From: WLMZ01 sp037140375
GTDB lineage: Bacteria > Actinomycetota > Acidimicrobiia > Acidimicrobiales > Ilumatobacteraceae
Reading direction: 5' to 3'
DNA: 64,000 nucleotides
NCBI GenBank assembly: GCA_037140375.1
Contig: JBAXER010000005.1
Span: forward strand, 6,644 to 70,643
A program made the translations under genes and the position numbers. The notes under the pieces are model-generated. The model saw nothing but the letters and a program-made list of their open reading frames with translations. It did no database searches and was not told where the DNA came from. Below, in pieces: positions 39,665 to 48,169 of this stretch. Within the stretch, counting starts at the first letter, position 1. Each line of letters begins with the position of its first letter.

Positions 39665-40753
39665 ATGCGGGTCGTAGCCAAAGTCGGAACATCGTCGCTT
39701 ACCGATGCCTCTGGTGTGATCCAGGTGCACGTGATTGCGTCGCTGTGCGATCAGTTGGCAGCGCTTCGACAGCAGGGCCACGAAGTCATTTTGGTGAGTT
39801 CGGGCGCAATTGCAGCAGGTGTGGCGGCATTGAGTCTCGAGGCACGACCAACCGATGTGTTGTCGTTGCAGGCCCTTGCTGCTGCTGGCCAGCCACGGCT
39901 GATGCAGGAGTACAACCAGCAGTTCGCTCGTCATGGTCTCGTTGCCGCACAAGTGCTGTTGGTGCCACACGACTTTGCCAACCGTCATCAGTATCTGCAC
40001 GCCCGAGACACGCTTGTTCGTTTGCTCGAACTCGGTTGCGTTCCTATCGTGAACGAAAACGACACCGTTGCCAGCGACGAAATTCGTTACGGCGACAACG
40101 ATCGCATCGCGGCGCTTGTCGCTCACAACGTGAGCGCCGATGTGCTGGTGTTGCTCACCGACATGCCCGGCTTGTACACCGCCGATCCGCGCACGAATCC
40201 CGACGCCACGCTGATCAGCAACGTGGCTGCCGATGATCCATTGCTCTCGGTATCCGCTGGGTCGACAGGCACCAATCGTGGCAGCGGTGGCATGGCGTCA
40301 AAGCTGGGTGCGGCGCGTCTGGCGAGTTGGTCGGGTGTGCGCGCGGTCATCGCCGAAGCGTTGCGCCCAAATGTGTTGGTCGATGCTGTTGCGGGCCACT
40401 CTGTGGGCACCACCTTTGAGCCCAGCGATCGACGCTTGCCAGCACGCAAGCTCTGGATTGGTTTCGCTAGTCAGGTCGACGGCTCGGTCACGGTCGATGC
40501 CGGGGCAGCGCGAGCGTTGGTCGAGCGAGGCACTTCGTTGTTGCCGGCAGGAGTCACTGCGGTAGCTGGTGATTTCGAAGAGGGTTCCACGATCGAAGTG
40601 CGTGATGCCGAAGGCATTGTGTTCGCCCGCGGCATGGCTGCGGTCTCATCGGCCGTGGTTCGTGTGAACGCTGGGCGCAGCACCCGCGATCTCGCCCCGC
40701 AGATTGCTCACGAAGTGATTCATCGCGACGATCTGGTGCTGTTGCCTCGCTGA
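39665..40753 (+). CDS. proB: glutamate 5-kinase
   Basis: The 362-residue enzyme phosphorylates glutamate in the first step of proline synthesis. The amino-acid kinase domain shows VVAKVGTSSLTDASG, VSSGAIAAGVAAL, PIVNENDTVASDEIRYGDND and LLTDMPGLYTADPR. A C-terminal PUA domain (about 275-360, KLWIGFASQVDGSVTVDAG) follows. ATG 39665 directly abuts the obgE stop, so the two are co-translated. The usual next genes proA and nadD are absent here and replaced by convergent murJ. Confidence 0.96.
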   Translation: MRVVAKVGTSSLTDASGVIQVHVIASLCDQLAALRQQGHEVILVSSGAIAAGVAALSLEARPTDVLSLQALAAAGQPRLMQEYNQQFARHGLVAAQVLLVPHDFANRHQYLHARDTLVRLLELGCVPIVNENDTVASDEIRYGDNDRIAALVAHNVSADVLVLLTDMPGLYTADPRTNPDATLISNVAADDPLLSVSAGSTGTNRGSGGMASKLGAARLASWSGVRAVIAEALRPNVLVDAVAGHSVGTTFEPSDRRLPARKLWIGFASQVDGSVTVDAGAARALVERGTSLLPAGVTAVAGDFEEGSTIEVRDAEGIVFARGMAAVSSAVVRVNAGRSTRDLAPQIAHEVIHRDDLVLLPR

Positions 40754-40802
40754 CTTGAGCTGAGCTGCGAGCGCAGTTCGTCGGCCGCCGACTGGGGGTC
40801 GC

Positions 40803-42380
40803 TCAGACCTCGCTGCGGCGGCGGAGCAACCGGTCGCTGATCAGCGTGAGTTCGGGCGCCCTCAACATGGCCAGCACGGCCACATACGCGCCAGCGCCAA
40901 TGATGGTGCCCAGCAGCGCGCGCGGTATCGCCCCATCGCCCGCATTGGCACCCACGTGGCGAGCGAACAACCACACGACCTCGCCCATGATCGCTGAGGC
41001 CAACAACATGCGTCCCATGCTTTCGTAAATGGGGCGCAGTTCAAATCCAGGCACTTTGTAGCTCAGCACCAAGAGCGCAATGACAGCGCTGGCCAAGTAA
41101 GCAATGCCGAACGACAGTCCGAGGCCGAGCACTCCGTAGCGCCCGACGAGTATCCAAGCGAGCACGATGTTGAGCGCGTTTTCGCCGAGGTTGATGATGA
41201 ACGGCGTGCGCGCGTCTTGATGGGCATAGAAGCCGCGCAGCACAAAGAGGTACACGCTGAAGCCCACGAGGCCTACCGCGAATCCGCCGAGCGCCCGACT
41301 GGTGTTGAGCGCCTGCAGCGCATTGAGGCGGCCGTGTTGCAGGATGCCGCCGATGATCGAGCGACGCAGGACGAATAAGCCGATACCGGCAGGCAAGGTG
41401 AGCAGGGCCACCATGCGGATGCCGAGCGACGTGCGATCGATGAACGCTGCTTTGTCGCCGCGGGTCACGAAGCGAGAGAGCTCGGGAACGAAGGTGGTTG
41501 CGATCGACACTGCCAACAAGCCGTGGGGGAGCACGAAGAAGGTGAAGGCTGCGGTGTACGCCGCTTGTTGGCCTTCGCCCGAACCGAGTGCGAGGTTCTT
41601 CACGACCACGATGGAGACCTGGTTGGCAATCGCGTAGCCAAGAGTCCATCCCGAAAGCTGCACGAGTTTGCGCACCGCCGGATGGCGGAAGTTGGCGTTG
41701 AACCGCAGTGGCACATGCGCGTTTTTCAGCGCTGGCAGCAAGGCGATTGCCATTACCGCGATGCCGGTGGTAGCGCCGAAGCCGAGCATCAGCCGTAGGC
41801 CTGTGTTCGACAACACTTCGCCGAGTTCGATGTCTTTGTGGCCGACCACGCCGGGAATGAGCAACAGGCTCACGATGATGACCAGGTTCGAGAGCACTGG
41901 CGACCACGCTGCTGCAAAGAAGCGTCGGCGAGCATTGAGTAACGCAGCGCCAAGTGCCGACAAGCCGTAGAAGAAGATCTGGATCAAAAAGATGCGAGCG
42001 AGCGACGAGCCGACGTCGCGGTACTGCGTGGCGTTGATGGTGCTCGGGGGATTGAACGAAAACAGGTGAAAGATCCACGGCGCAGCGACGAATGCGACTG
42101 CGGTGATTGCGGTGAGTGCCAACACGGCAACGGTCACCACGGCGGTGGTGGCCTCGTCATCTTCTTGTTCGGCGTGCTTGGTGAACAGCGGCACCAGGCT
42201 CGCCGACAGAATGCCGCCAAGCAAGAGCTCGTAGATCGCGTTGGGGCTGTTGTTGGCGCCGTCGTATGCGTCGGCCAATGCGGTTTGTCCGATGATGATG
42301 CTGAAAACGACAATGCGAATCAACCCGGTCAGCCGGGACAGTGCTGTGCCCAACGTGACGACGACGTTGGATCGCAACAT
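40803..42380 (-). CDS. murJ: MurJ/MviN lipid II flippase
   Basis: The 525-residue polytopic protein of the MOP superfamily has about 14 helices. It begins MLRSNVVVTLGTALSRLTGLIR, the typical MviN opening, followed by ADAYDGANNSPNAIYELLLGG and ASLVPLFT. It flips lipid II across the membrane for wall synthesis. ATG 42380 has GGGGGACGAGG upstream and fits the family start; a longer frame to 42500 would overlap the divergent MoxR gene. In mycobacteria MurJ carries extra cytoplasmic domains, which are missing here. It converges on proB. Confidence 0.93.
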   Translation of the reverse strand: MLRSNVVVTLGTALSRLTGLIRIVVFSIIIGQTALADAYDGANNSPNAIYELLLGGILSASLVPLFTKHAEQEDDEATTAVVTVAVLALTAITAVAFVAAPWIFHLFSFNPPSTINATQYRDVGSSLARIFLIQIFFYGLSALGAALLNARRRFFAAAWSPVLSNLVIIVSLLLIPGVVGHKDIELGEVLSNTGLRLMLGFGATTGIAVMAIALLPALKNAHVPLRFNANFRHPAVRKLVQLSGWTLGYAIANQVSIVVVKNLALGSGEGQQAAYTAAFTFFVLPHGLLAVSIATTFVPELSRFVTRGDKAAFIDRTSLGIRMVALLTLPAGIGLFVLRRSIIGGILQHGRLNALQALNTSRALGGFAVGLVGFSVYLFVLRGFYAHQDARTPFIINLGENALNIVLAWILVGRYGVLGLGLSFGIAYLASAVIALLVLSYKVPGFELRPIYESMGRMLLASAIMGEVVWLFARHVGANAGDGAIPRALLGTIIGAGAYVAVLAMLRAPELTLISDRLLRRRSEV

Positions 42381-42490
42381 ACCTCGTCCCCCGAGCGCGT
42401 CGTTGATCACCTGCGCATAGTACGGCTTTAGTAACGAAGGTGTAACTCGATTGAGGCGCCGACGAACCGTGCGGTTAGGGTGCGATCCGT

Positions 42491-43363
42491 ATGGGAACAC
42501 GCTTTGAATCTGTTCAGTCGGTACGCGAAGGGCTTCGCGCCGAGAATTACCTTGCTGACGAAGGGATCGCCGGTGTCGTATTCCTGGCAGATCGTCTCGG
42601 CAAACCAGTTCTCGTAGAGGGCCCAGCAGGCACCGGTAAGACCCAGTTGGCCAAGAGCGTCGCCGAGATGCTTGGCGCTCGCTTGATCCGTTTGCAGTGC
42701 TACGAAGGCCTCGACGAGTCGAAGGCCCTCTACGAGTGGAACTACAAAAAGCAGCTGCTGCGTATTCAGGCCGACAAGAGCAGCGACTCGTGGAGCGATG
42801 TCCACGACGACATCTTCTCCGACGAGTTCTTGTTGACCCGCCCGTTGCTTGAGGCCATCACCGCCGAAGATCCAGTGGTGTTGCTCATCGACGAAGTCGA
42901 CCGTGTCGAGGTTGAGACCGAGGCGTTGTTGCTCGAAATCCTTTCCGAGTATCAGGTGAGTATCCCTGAGTTGGGAACCATCACCGCCAAGCAGATTCCG
43001 CTGGTGTTCCTCACGTCGAACAACACTCGTGAACTGTCCGAGGCACTCAAGCGTCGCTGCTTGTTCTTGCATGTCGACTACCCAGAGCTCGAGCGTGAGA
43101 AGCAGATCGTGATGACCCGCGTTCCTGACGTCACCGAGAACATGGCCGATCAGATTGCGCGCATTGTGCGCAGCCTGCGTCAACTCGATCTCAAGAAGGC
43201 GCCAAGCGTCAGCGAAACCATCGACTGGGCGCGCACGCTGGTGTTGCTCGGTGTGCAAAACATCGATGCGCAGCAGGCCAAAGAGACCTTGCACGTTCTG
43301 CTCAAGTACCAGACCGACATTGCCAAGGCCGCCAAAGAGTTGTCCGTCGAAGCCAAAAAGTAG
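42491..43363 (+). CDS. MoxR-family AAA+ ATPase (CoxD-like)
   Basis: The 290-residue AAA+ ATPase has Walker A VEGPAGTGKTQLAKS, Walker B VLLIDEVDRVE, sensor 1 FLTSNNTRELS and Arg finger region ALKRRCLFLHVDYP. It is followed 24 nt downstream by a CoxE-like VWA gene. This pair is known to act as a chaperone module that inserts metal cofactors or matures partner enzymes (for example in CO dehydrogenase operons as CoxD-CoxE). No oxidoreductase partner gene is adjacent here, so the client is unknown. ATG 42491 is the only good start. Confidence 0.92.
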   Translation: MGTRFESVQSVREGLRAENYLADEGIAGVVFLADRLGKPVLVEGPAGTGKTQLAKSVAEMLGARLIRLQCYEGLDESKALYEWNYKKQLLRIQADKSSDSWSDVHDDIFSDEFLLTRPLLEAITAEDPVVLLIDEVDRVEVETEALLLEILSEYQVSIPELGTITAKQIPLVFLTSNNTRELSEALKRRCLFLHVDYPELEREKQIVMTRVPDVTENMADQIARIVRSLRQLDLKKAPSVSETIDWARTLVLLGVQNIDAQQAKETLHVLLKYQTDIAKAAKELSVEAKK

Positions 43364-43387
43364 TCGGCGCGTACAAGGCCTCATCTC

Positions 43388-44830
43388 ATGATTGATCTTC
43401 TCGCCGGCTTCGTTGTAGAGCTTCGTAATGCGGGCATACCTGTTTCGCTGACCGAGAACCTCGACGCGATGGAGGCCATCCAGCACATCCCGATCGAGGA
43501 CCGAGACGCGTTTAAGTACGCGCTCGGCGCCACGATGGTGAAGAACAACAGCCACTGGCGCGCGTTCGAAACCGTGTTCGAGGTGTACTTCAGCCTGCGT
43601 GGACCCGAGTACAAACTCGTCGATGGCGACGAGAGCGAACTCGACGAGATGTGGCGCGAGATGCAAGAGCAGCAGCAGGGCCAAGGCGAAGGCAAGGGCG
43701 CTGGTGGTGGCGGTATGGAGGCGTTGACGCCCGAAGAGATGATGAATCTCCTGATGAAGGCGTTGATGAAGGGTGATCAGGGCATGATGCGTGCCTTGGC
43801 CAAGCAGTCGGTGCAGCGTTTTGCTGGCATGGAGCCTGGCCGCCCAGTGGGTGGCACCTATTACCTGTATCGCACGCTTCGTAACCTCGATCTCGAAGGC
43901 ATGCTCGAAAAGCTGATGGAGGCGAGTCGTCAAGAAGTTGGCGGCGAACTCACACCGCTTGAAGAGCGTCTCGAGAAAGACGAATACGACAGCCGCATCG
44001 ATCAGTTCAAAAAAGAGATCGAAGCCGAAATCCGTCGTCGTCTCGTTGCCGATCGTGGGGCCGAGGCAATGGCCAAGACCCTTCGCAAGCCGTTGCCCGA
44101 AGATGTCGAGTTCATGCATGCGTCACGCGACGAAATGCAGAACCTGAAGAAGTCGCTCTATCCGCTCACCCGCAAGTTGGCTGCTCGGCTGGCGCGTAAG
44201 CGTCGCCATGGCCGCAAGGGTCCGCTCGACTTCCGCAACACTGTTCGCCACTCGTTGTCATACGGCGGCGTTCCGGCCGATCCCAAGTTCAAGTACCCAC
44301 GTCCGGCCAAACCCGAACTCATGGTCATCGCCGATATCAGCGGTTCGGTTGCGGCGTTTGCTCGCTTCACGCTGATGCTGGTCTATGCAATCCAGGGGCA
44401 GTTCAGCAAGGTCCGCTCGTTTGTGTTTATCGACGGACTCGACGAGGTCACCGAATACTTCAAGGGTGTCGAAGACATCAGCGAAGCAATTCATCGGGTG
44501 AACACCGAGGCCGATGTGGTGTGGGTCGATGGCCATAGCGACTACGGCCATGCGTTCGAAGTGTTCTGGGACAAGTACGGCAAAGACGTTGGCCCCAAGA
44601 CAACGGTGTTGTTGCTCGGCGATGCTCGCAACAACTATCACGCCAGTCAGGCATGGGTCGTGAAGAACATCCGCCAGAAGGCCCGCCATGTCTATTGGCT
44701 GAACCCGGAGCCGCGCAGTTACTGGAACACCGGCGACTCAATCGTGGGCGACTACGGAACCCACACCGACGGCGTCTACGAGTGTCGCAACTTGCGTCAG
44801 CTCGAAGCCTTCGTCGAAAAGCTCGCCTAA
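43388..44830 (+). CDS. VWA-domain protein, CoxE-like partner of MoxR ATPase
   Basis: This 480-residue cytoplasmic protein has a helical N-terminal part (residues 1-85), a Gln/Gly-rich linker (EQQQGQGEGKGAGGG) and a C-terminal von Willebrand A domain from about residue 300. The metal-ion-dependent adhesion motif is VIADISGSVAAFARF (DxSxS). A further Asp lies in the VDGHSDYGHAFEVF stretch. The CoxE family works with MoxR ATPases to remodel client proteins. The gene ends at 44830, followed by a 17-nt tandem repeat and a strong terminator. Confidence 0.9.
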   Translation: MIDLLAGFVVELRNAGIPVSLTENLDAMEAIQHIPIEDRDAFKYALGATMVKNNSHWRAFETVFEVYFSLRGPEYKLVDGDESELDEMWREMQEQQQGQGEGKGAGGGGMEALTPEEMMNLLMKALMKGDQGMMRALAKQSVQRFAGMEPGRPVGGTYYLYRTLRNLDLEGMLEKLMEASRQEVGGELTPLEERLEKDEYDSRIDQFKKEIEAEIRRRLVADRGAEAMAKTLRKPLPEDVEFMHASRDEMQNLKKSLYPLTRKLAARLARKRRHGRKGPLDFRNTVRHSLSYGGVPADPKFKYPRPAKPELMVIADISGSVAAFARFTLMLVYAIQGQFSKVRSFVFIDGLDEVTEYFKGVEDISEAIHRVNTEADVVWVDGHSDYGHAFEVFWDKYGKDVGPKTTVLLLGDARNNYHASQAWVVKNIRQKARHVYWLNPEPRSYWNTGDSIVGDYGTHTDGVYECRNLRQLEAFVEKLA

Positions 44831-44848
44831 GTCTCTCGGGGTCAGGGT

Positions 44849-44916
44849 CGCCCTCCTACGTTTTTCGTCCTCCCACGGTTTTCGACCTCCAACGTTTGTC
44901 GTCCTCCCACGTTTGT
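44849..44916. repeat. four exact-length 17-nt tandem repeats
   Basis: Units at 44849-44865, 44866-44882, 44883-44899 and 44900-44916 are variants of CGTCCTCCCACGTTTGT. They differ at two to five positions and all have exactly 17 nt. The array starts 18 nt after the CoxE-like gene's stop and touches the terminator at 44917. No coding role is supported. Confidence 0.8.
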
Positions 44917-44953
44917 TGAAGACTATTGGTCGACCCTCGACCAACTGTCTTCA
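44917..44953. terminator. strong bidirectional terminator between CoxE-like gene and guaB
   Basis: A near-perfect 37-nt hairpin: TGAAGAC (44917-44923) pairs with GTCTTCA (44947-44953), a TA/CT internal mismatch follows, then TTGGTCGA (44926-44933) pairs with TCGACCAA (44937-44944) around a CCC loop. It sits between convergent genes. Confidence 0.75.
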
Positions 44954-45026
44954 CCAAACCGAGAAACCGGGGGGAACCTGGGGGACTCGGGGATGGTGAA
45001 GGCAGTGGCGATGTTGCGGGCGGGCG

Positions 45027-46547
45027 CTAGCTGCGCTGGTAGTTCGGCGCCTCTTTGGTGATGGTCACGTCGTGCGGATGCGACTCTTCGCGTCCGGCCG
45101 TGGTGACCTTCATGAACCGAGCGGTGTCGCGTAGTGCTTGCAACGTGCCAGCCCCTGCATAGCCCATGCCACTGCGGAGGCCGCCGACGAGTTGGTAGGT
45201 GACATCGCCGAGTCCGCCAGCAAATGGCACCCGACCCTCGATGCCCTCGGGCACAAGTTTGCGGGTGCCGCTGGGCGCTTGGCCGCTGGCGTAGCGGTCG
45301 GCGCCGTGGCCCGACATCGCGCCCAGCGAACCCATGCCGCGATAGCTCTTGTAGCGCCGACCCTCGAACAGTTCGAGTTCGCCTGGAGCCTCTTCGGTGC
45401 CGGCGAGCAACGAGCCGAGCATGATGGTTTCGGCACCAGCGGCGATGGCCTTGACGACATCGCCGCTGTAGGTGATACCTCCGTCGGCGATGACCGGAAT
45501 GCCCAAACGGCGAGCGGCGATGCAGGTGAAGTAGATAGCCGAAAGCTGCGGCATGCCGGCACCTGAGACCACACGCGTGGTGCAGATAGAACCGGCCCCC
45601 ACGCCGACTTTCACGGCGTCGGCACCTGCGGCCACAAGTGCTTCGACGCCTTCTTCGGTGACCACATTGCCGGCCACGATGGCAATCGATGGCCATCCAG
45701 CGTGAAGGCGTTCGATGGTCTTGATGACTCCCGCCGAGTGCCCGTGTGCGGTGTCGATGACGAATGCATCGACGCCCATAGCGGCGAGTGCTTCGGCGCG
45801 ATCTTCGACATCGGGCCCGACACCAACGGCTGCTGCGCATGCGAGGCGACCCCGTGAGTCGCGTGTGCCGTTCGGGAACTCTTGGCGCTTGAGGATGTCT
45901 TTGACCGTGATAAGGCCACGCAAGAATCCTTCGTCGTCGACCAATGGCAGCTTCTCGATGCGGTACTTCTGCAGCGTGGCCCGGGCGTCTTCGAGCGTGG
46001 TGCCGACGGCGGCGGTGATGAGTCGCTCGCTGGTCATGAAATCGGCGACCGGCCGATCGAGATCGGAGCCTCTGCAGAATCTGATGTCGCGGTTGGTGAG
46101 AATGCCGACAAGGCGGCCATCGTGATCGGTAATGGGCACGCCGCTGAACTTGAAACGGTTCATCAGCGCTTCGGCTTCGTGCAGTGTTGCGGTGGGCGTA
46201 AGCGTGACCGGATCGGTGATCATGCCGCTTTGGCTGCGCTTCACCTTTTGCACTTCGGCCGCTTGGTCGTCGATGGAGAGGTTGCGGTGGATGACACCGA
46301 TGCCGCCCTCGCGTGCCATGGCAACGGCCATTGGAGCCTCGGTGACTTTGTCCATTGCCGCAGACACGAGCGGCACGGCCAGATTGATATCGCGGGCGAA
46401 TACGGCAGAGGTGTCGACCGAGTCGGGCAGCACCTCGCTATAGCCGGGCACGATGACAACGTCGTCGAACGTGAGGGCTTCGAAACGATCGAAGAATGTC
46501 TCGCGGTCGTGGCGACCAACGGGACGAGAAGTCGAAGGGCTTGGCAA
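45027..46547 (-). CDS. guaB: inosine-5'-monophosphate dehydrogenase
   Basis: This 506-residue enzyme makes XMP from IMP, the committed step to GMP. It opens LTFDDVVIVPGYSEVLP. A CBS-pair insert spans about residues 110-230 (MITDPVTLTP and MTSERLITA). The catalytic Cys loop is GVGAGSICTTRVVSG, the flap GMGSLGAM follows, and the phosphate site IADGGITYSGD is intact. The start is a TTG at 46547, supported by a perfect AAGGAGG ribosome binding site 6 nt upstream. It converges on the CoxE-like gene across the repeat and terminator region. Confidence 0.96.
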   Translation of the reverse strand: MPSPSTSRPVGRHDRETFFDRFEALTFDDVVIVPGYSEVLPDSVDTSAVFARDINLAVPLVSAAMDKVTEAPMAVAMAREGGIGVIHRNLSIDDQAAEVQKVKRSQSGMITDPVTLTPTATLHEAEALMNRFKFSGVPITDHDGRLVGILTNRDIRFCRGSDLDRPVADFMTSERLITAAVGTTLEDARATLQKYRIEKLPLVDDEGFLRGLITVKDILKRQEFPNGTRDSRGRLACAAAVGVGPDVEDRAEALAAMGVDAFVIDTAHGHSAGVIKTIERLHAGWPSIAIVAGNVVTEEGVEALVAAGADAVKVGVGAGSICTTRVVSGAGMPQLSAIYFTCIAARRLGIPVIADGGITYSGDVVKAIAAGAETIMLGSLLAGTEEAPGELELFEGRRYKSYRGMGSLGAMSGHGADRYASGQAPSGTRKLVPEGIEGRVPFAGGLGDVTYQLVGGLRSGMGYAGAGTLQALRDTARFMKVTTAGREESHPHDVTITKEAPNYQRS

Positions 46548-46693
46548 GGTGGGCCTCCTTCGGGCGCAGCAGTATGTTGCAACGTGACCTTAGGTGTAAC
46601 GCCGGTTCGGGTCGTCGGGATTGAACGAAAAGTCAGGCGCCGGGACCGCCGGACTGCCTGGCCGGACCGCAACATGCGTATTCTGTTGAGCCT

Positions 46694-47344
46694 GTGACCC
46701 GCCTCATCATGATTCGCCACGGTGAATCGAACACAACTGTCGCTCGCCGCATCGGGGGCTTTCGAACGTGTTCGGGGCTGTCGCCGCTGGGCCGTGAGCA
46801 ATCCGAACGCCTACGCGACCGACTTGCCGCCACGGCTGAGATTTCGGCCGATGTGCTGGTCAGCAGTCAGTTCCCGAGGGCTCGCGAAACTGCCGAGATC
46901 ATCGCTCCGGCGTTTGGCAATATCGACATCGATATCGTCGAGGGCTTTGGCGAACACGATCCCGGCGAGGTGTGCGACGGCATGACCTTCGACGAATACG
47001 TAGCGCGCTACGGACGGCACGATCACGAGACTGACCCGTTCAGCGTGGGCTTTCCGGGCGGAGAGACATTGGCGGCGTTTCAGTTACGCGTTGGCGAGGC
47101 AATATCGCAAACCCTGCGCGCCAACGAGGGTAAGACCATTGTTGTTGCGTGCCACGGCGGCGTGATCGATGCGGCCCTACGCCAAGCGCTGCGCACCGCT
47201 CAGTTGGGCGTGTTTGAGATCAACACGTTGAACACTTCGATCACCGAGATGCAGCTCGTGAAGCCAGGTCGATGGCGGCTCGTTCGTTACAACGATCACG
47301 CTCACCTTGCTGGGTTGCCAAGAGAGACTGCTCGGCAGCCCTAG
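46694..47344 (+). CDS. histidine phosphatase family (phosphoglycerate mutase-like) protein
   Basis: The 216-residue protein has the RHG catalytic motif at the N-terminus (LIMIRHGESNTT), a second Arg in SQFPRARETAEII, the acidic GFGEHDPGE and the second catalytic His in VVACHGGVIDAAL. The fold covers broad-specificity phosphatases and phosphoglycerate mutases; the PGEVCDGMTFDEY region fits a phosphatase. It starts with GTG at 46694 and is divergent from guaB. It precedes an SDR by 9 nt, so the two are likely co-transcribed. Substrate unknown. Confidence 0.88.
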   Translation: MTRLIMIRHGESNTTVARRIGGFRTCSGLSPLGREQSERLRDRLAATAEISADVLVSSQFPRARETAEIIAPAFGNIDIDIVEGFGEHDPGEVCDGMTFDEYVARYGRHDHETDPFSVGFPGGETLAAFQLRVGEAISQTLRANEGKTIVVACHGGVIDAALRQALRTAQLGVFEINTLNTSITEMQLVKPGRWRLVRYNDHAHLAGLPRETARQP

Positions 47345-47353
47345 ATTACGGGC

Positions 47354-48166
47354 ATGGGGATTCTCGATGGTCACGTGGCTGTTGTCGTTGGCGGTCACAG
47401 TGGGTTCGGTGAGTCGATCACCCGGCTGTTCGCATCCGAGGGTGCGACGGTTGTAGTAGCCGGGCGTCGCGTAGATCTCGTCAACGAGGTTGCGGCGTCG
47501 GTTGGCGGACTCGGCGTCGATTGCGATATCACCGACGACGAACAGGTGCAGTCACTGCAGCAATTGGCCACACAGAGATTCGGCAAGATCGATATCGCTG
47601 TGAACTGCGCGGGCTACGAGCAAAGCACGCCGCTGGCTGATCTCACGCCGGCCAAGCTCGACGCGATGTTGGCCGTTCAGCTCAGCGGGGCGATGTATTG
47701 CATGCGCCATTTCGGCAATGCAATGGCGGCCTCGGGTGGCGGAGCATTTTTGTCGATCAGCTCGCTCACAGCCCACAACCCATCGAACGGCCTTGCCGCC
47801 TACGCCAGCGCGAAGGCCGGTGTTGAATACGCCTCGAAGATCGCCGCGGTTGAATACGGAGCCAAGCAGGTTCGGTTCAACACGGTTGCCGCGTCGCTCA
47901 TCGAAACGCCGATGACCAAACGAGTCTTCAAAATTGAGTCAGCCATTCAGGCACTGCGCGAGGTCACGCCGCTGGGTCGAATGGGAACCAGCGACGATGT
48001 TGCTAAGGCAGCGCTGTTTTTGTGCGGCCCGTCGGGCAACTTCATTACCGGCCAAACGTTGTGCGTCGATGGTGGAGCATCGTTGCTGATGTTGCCTACG
48101 CAGCAGATGTTTGCCGACGTGTATCGCCGCTGGAGCGAGGCGCACACAACACCGGATCCGGCATAG
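47354..48166 (+). CDS. short-chain dehydrogenase/reductase (SDR)
   Basis: The 270-residue NAD(P)-dependent enzyme has GGHSGFG as its cofactor loop (a TGxxxGxG variant with Gly-Gly replacing Thr-Gly), NCAG in VNCAGYEQS, the catalytic Ser in SISSLTAHN, YASAK, and C-terminal FITGQTLCVDGG, typical of FabG-like SDRs. It lies between the histidine phosphatase gene (9 nt upstream) and the GMC oxidoreductase gene (3 nt downstream), indicating one operon. The substrate is probably a secondary alcohol or 3-oxoacyl compound, not determinable here. Confidence 0.9.
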   Translation: MGILDGHVAVVVGGHSGFGESITRLFASEGATVVVAGRRVDLVNEVAASVGGLGVDCDITDDEQVQSLQQLATQRFGKIDIAVNCAGYEQSTPLADLTPAKLDAMLAVQLSGAMYCMRHFGNAMAASGGGAFLSISSLTAHNPSNGLAAYASAKAGVEYASKIAAVEYGAKQVRFNTVAASLIETPMTKRVFKIESAIQALREVTPLGRMGTSDDVAKAALFLCGPSGNFITGQTLCVDGGASLLMLPTQQMFADVYRRWSEAHTTPDPA

Positions 48167-48169
48167 TCG

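Noticed and set aside
42428..44119. Long open frame (563 codons) antisense to the MoxR and CoxE-like genes
   Set aside because: Same reason: both sense genes have clear family motifs, and the antisense product is rich in His, Leu and Arg with no domain.
44849..44916. Tandem repeats considered as a CRISPR array
   Set aside because: The units are 17 nt, contiguous and without spacers, and no cas gene is present in the window.
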